Source of the DNA: Streptomyces liliifuscus
GTDB taxonomy: Bacteria > Actinomycetota > Actinomycetes > Streptomycetales > Streptomycetaceae
Direction of reading: 5' to 3'
Assembly: GCF_016598615.1 (NCBI RefSeq)
Contig: NZ_CP066831.1
Location: 8,742,001-8,806,000, forward strand
Length of the DNA: 64,000 nt
The position numbers and the translations under genes were made by a program. Positions 62,757-64,000 of this stretch are shown one piece after another; the first letter of the stretch is position 1, and every line of letters begins with the position of its first letter. The notes under the pieces were generated by a model. That model saw nothing but the letters and a program-made list of their open reading frames with translations. It searched no databases and was not told the origin of the DNA.

Positions 62757-63845
62757 GCCGGAGCGGAGGTTCCGGTGCCGCGGTTGGGAGGAGTGGGCTT
62801 AGCTCCGCTGTTCCCGGGGGCGGACACCTGCGTGGATTCCCGGCGGCGGACGCGTGCCCGGGGCCCCGCAGGGGGCACGGGCGGGGGACTCTCGGAGAGG
62901 ACCGGTCCAGACGCAGACGGGGCCTCTCGGAGAGGGCCGGGCCGGAAAGACGCCTGCCTGCGACTCCGCGAAGTGGCGTCGGCCCCAGGCTTCTCGCTGA
63001 CGGCGCCCGACTGCCATGCCGCGAGGTGGGCGCCGGCCTGGGCTTCCCGGTGAGAGCACCCGGTCGCAGCCTGGCGGAGCGACGCTGAGTCCGGGCTCCA
63101 CGGAGGCGCCCAACTGGAGCTCTGTGGCGTGCCATGGCGCCCAGGCTTCCCGGGGTGGACGGCTGGCCGCGATTCCACGGAATGGACGCGGGCCTTGGGC
63201 TTCCAGGTGAGGGCGCCAGGCTGCGGCTTCGCGGAACGATGCTGAGTCCGGTCCTCGCGGAGAGGGCGCTGAGCTGCGGTTTTGTGGAGCGGGCGTTGAG
63301 GCGTGGCGTCCCGGGCTGGACGCTGAGCTCGGGTCTCTTGGGAGGCTGCGTGGGCGAGGTCTCGTGGAGTGGACGTTGAGCCTGAGCCTTCCGGCGTCGA
63401 TCTTGAGTTCGGTCCTCTCGGAGGGGGAGCCTGGACGAGATTACGCGGAATGGATGTTGGTCCGCGCTTCTCGGAGCGGACGCCCGGCTGTGATTCCGAA
63501 GGGCGGACGCTGGGCCTGGGCTTCCCGGCATCGGCACTGTGCTCGGGCCTCGCGGACGGGGTGCGTGGACGAGGTTTCGCGGAGCGGGCGCTGGCCCGGG
63601 CTTCCCGGAGCGGATGCCTGGTCGTGATTCCGCAGACTGGACGCAGGGCTTGGCCTTCCAGGTGGGGCGCCAGGCTGCGGCTTCGAGGAGTGGTGCCAGG
63701 TCCGGGCCTCGTGGAGGGGCGCTCAGCTGCGGTTTCGTGGAGCCAGCGTTGGAGTGTGGGCCTCGCGGAGCGGACGCTAGTCGGCGCTTCTCGGAGTGGA
63801 CGACAACCCGAGGCTCCCTGGAGCGGCTGCGCATCCCGGCTCCCC
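62757..63845. repeat. Degenerate 26-27 bp minisatellite with higher-order structure
   Basis: About 40 consecutive units of 25-28 bases, mostly 26 or 27, with a consensus near GGAGYGGACGCTGAGCCTGG + GCTTCNC. Examples: GGAGCGGGCGTTGAGGCGTG+GCGTCCC at about 63286 and GGAGTGGACGTTGAGCCTGA+GCCTTCC at about 63366. Units left of about 63000 are more diverged. A block of about six units near 63150-63300 recurs about 455 bases downstream near 63605-63755. Because unit lengths vary by one base, no reading frame is conserved through the array on either strand; the long open frames here are a by-product of GC bias. The last 150 bases of the window hold only a C-rich stretch and a dispersed repeat. Confidence 0.85.
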
Positions 63846-63947
63846 AGTGACCAGCGAACGCCCGACCACGTTCCAGCGGCTCAGTCACCGTGAGATCCCC
63901 AGCCCCGGGCGCACCACCCCAAGCCGCCCCACCACCCCCACCCCAAG

Positions 63948-64000
63948 CCCCATCAGGGGCGCGGGGAACTGCGCGACCAGCCACAACGAACCGGCACCCG
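63948..64000 (+). repeat. Dispersed GC-rich intergenic repeat, copy 9
   Basis: CCCCATCAGGGGCGCGGGGA, then ACTGCGCGACCAGCCACAAC and GAACCGGCACCCG, reaching the window end. Confidence 0.87.

Noticed and set aside
62757..63845. CRISPR array
   Set aside because: There is no alternation of identical repeats with unique spacers; units are contiguous and all degenerate, and no cas genes are near.
62599..63984. A 461-codon open frame on the minus strand and several plus-strand frames of 80-170 codons over the minisatellite
   Set aside because: The repeat units vary between 25 and 28 bases, so the frame is not kept from unit to unit; no ribosome-binding site, no domain, and open frames exist on both strands at once, as expected from GC-rich repeats with few stops.

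Overview
The window is high-GC actinobacterial chromosome and almost certainly Streptomyces. Evidence: very strong GC bias with many GTG starts and ATGA/GTGA stop-start overlaps, a complete arginine operon with tandem ARG boxes, the sporulation gene ssgB, an SsgB-to-arginine gene neighbourhood familiar from Streptomyces chromosomes, and a near absence of TTA codons. Most of it is core chromosome; the left edge is an accessory-type cluster.

Layout. (1) 1-8645, minus strand: the 5' part of an operon for a contractile injection system (phage-tail-like particle), in transcription order a leading conserved protein, sheath, inner tube, zinc-ribbon chaperone, DUF6760 protein, tape-measure-like protein (with the only in-frame TTA codon I noticed), CIS tube-initiation/adaptor protein, LysM-like adaptor, gpD-like hub and gpV-like spike base, which runs off the window. 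(2) 9641-14618: argCJBDR behind tandem ARG boxes. (3) 15016-18035, minus: FAD:protein FMN transferase, a protein with two FMN-binding domains, and a ferric-reductase-like membrane flavoprotein, forming a flavinylation/electron-transfer module; then an L,D-transpeptidase, a PPOX protein and a secreted protein made of a nearly perfect internal duplication. (4) 20727-23525: argG and argH. (5) 23718-26850: aldo/keto reductase, and a TetR-MFS efflux pair with a clear palindromic operator. (6) 27034-30338: MoxR / DUF58 / small ORF / VWA operon; then an HtrA-like protease and an OmpR-type two-component system. (7) 33811-38898: acyltransferase, secreted glycerophosphodiesterase, sigma-like protein, GNAT, two membrane proteins and a HAD phosphatase. 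(8) 38961-42833: a methionine ABC importer (metN, metI, two metQ) preceded by a leaderless 28-residue peptide ending in a Cys/Met-rich motif and a hairpin, a probable attenuator. (9) 42966-51610: GNAT, then cobalamin genes cobL, a giant BluB-CobT fusion, cobA, and a SpoU-type RNA methylase. (10) 51685-55509: Ser/Thr kinase and small proteins. (11) 55567-56037: five tRNAs (3x Val-GAC, Cys, Gly) on the minus strand. (12) 56194-62498: pabB-pabC, acetyltransferase, DsbA-like protein, membrane proteins, a CGNR zinc-finger protein, ssgB and a TIGR02611 protein. (13) 62568-64000: tRNA-Val(CAC), a 20-bp perfect hairpin and about 1.1 kb of a degenerate 26-27 bp minisatellite.

Recurring themes are: a dispersed GC-rich intergenic repeat (about ten copies), tandem repeats anchored at the 3' ends of four genes, and leaderless transcription units with operators over the promoter. 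Functionally the arginine genes form an ArgR regulon, the methionine importer is probably controlled by translation of a Cys/Met-rich leader, and the cobalamin genes sit as a loose block next to it. No prophage, CRISPR array, IS element or riboswitch was recognised. All family assignments are from reading the sequence, without database searches.
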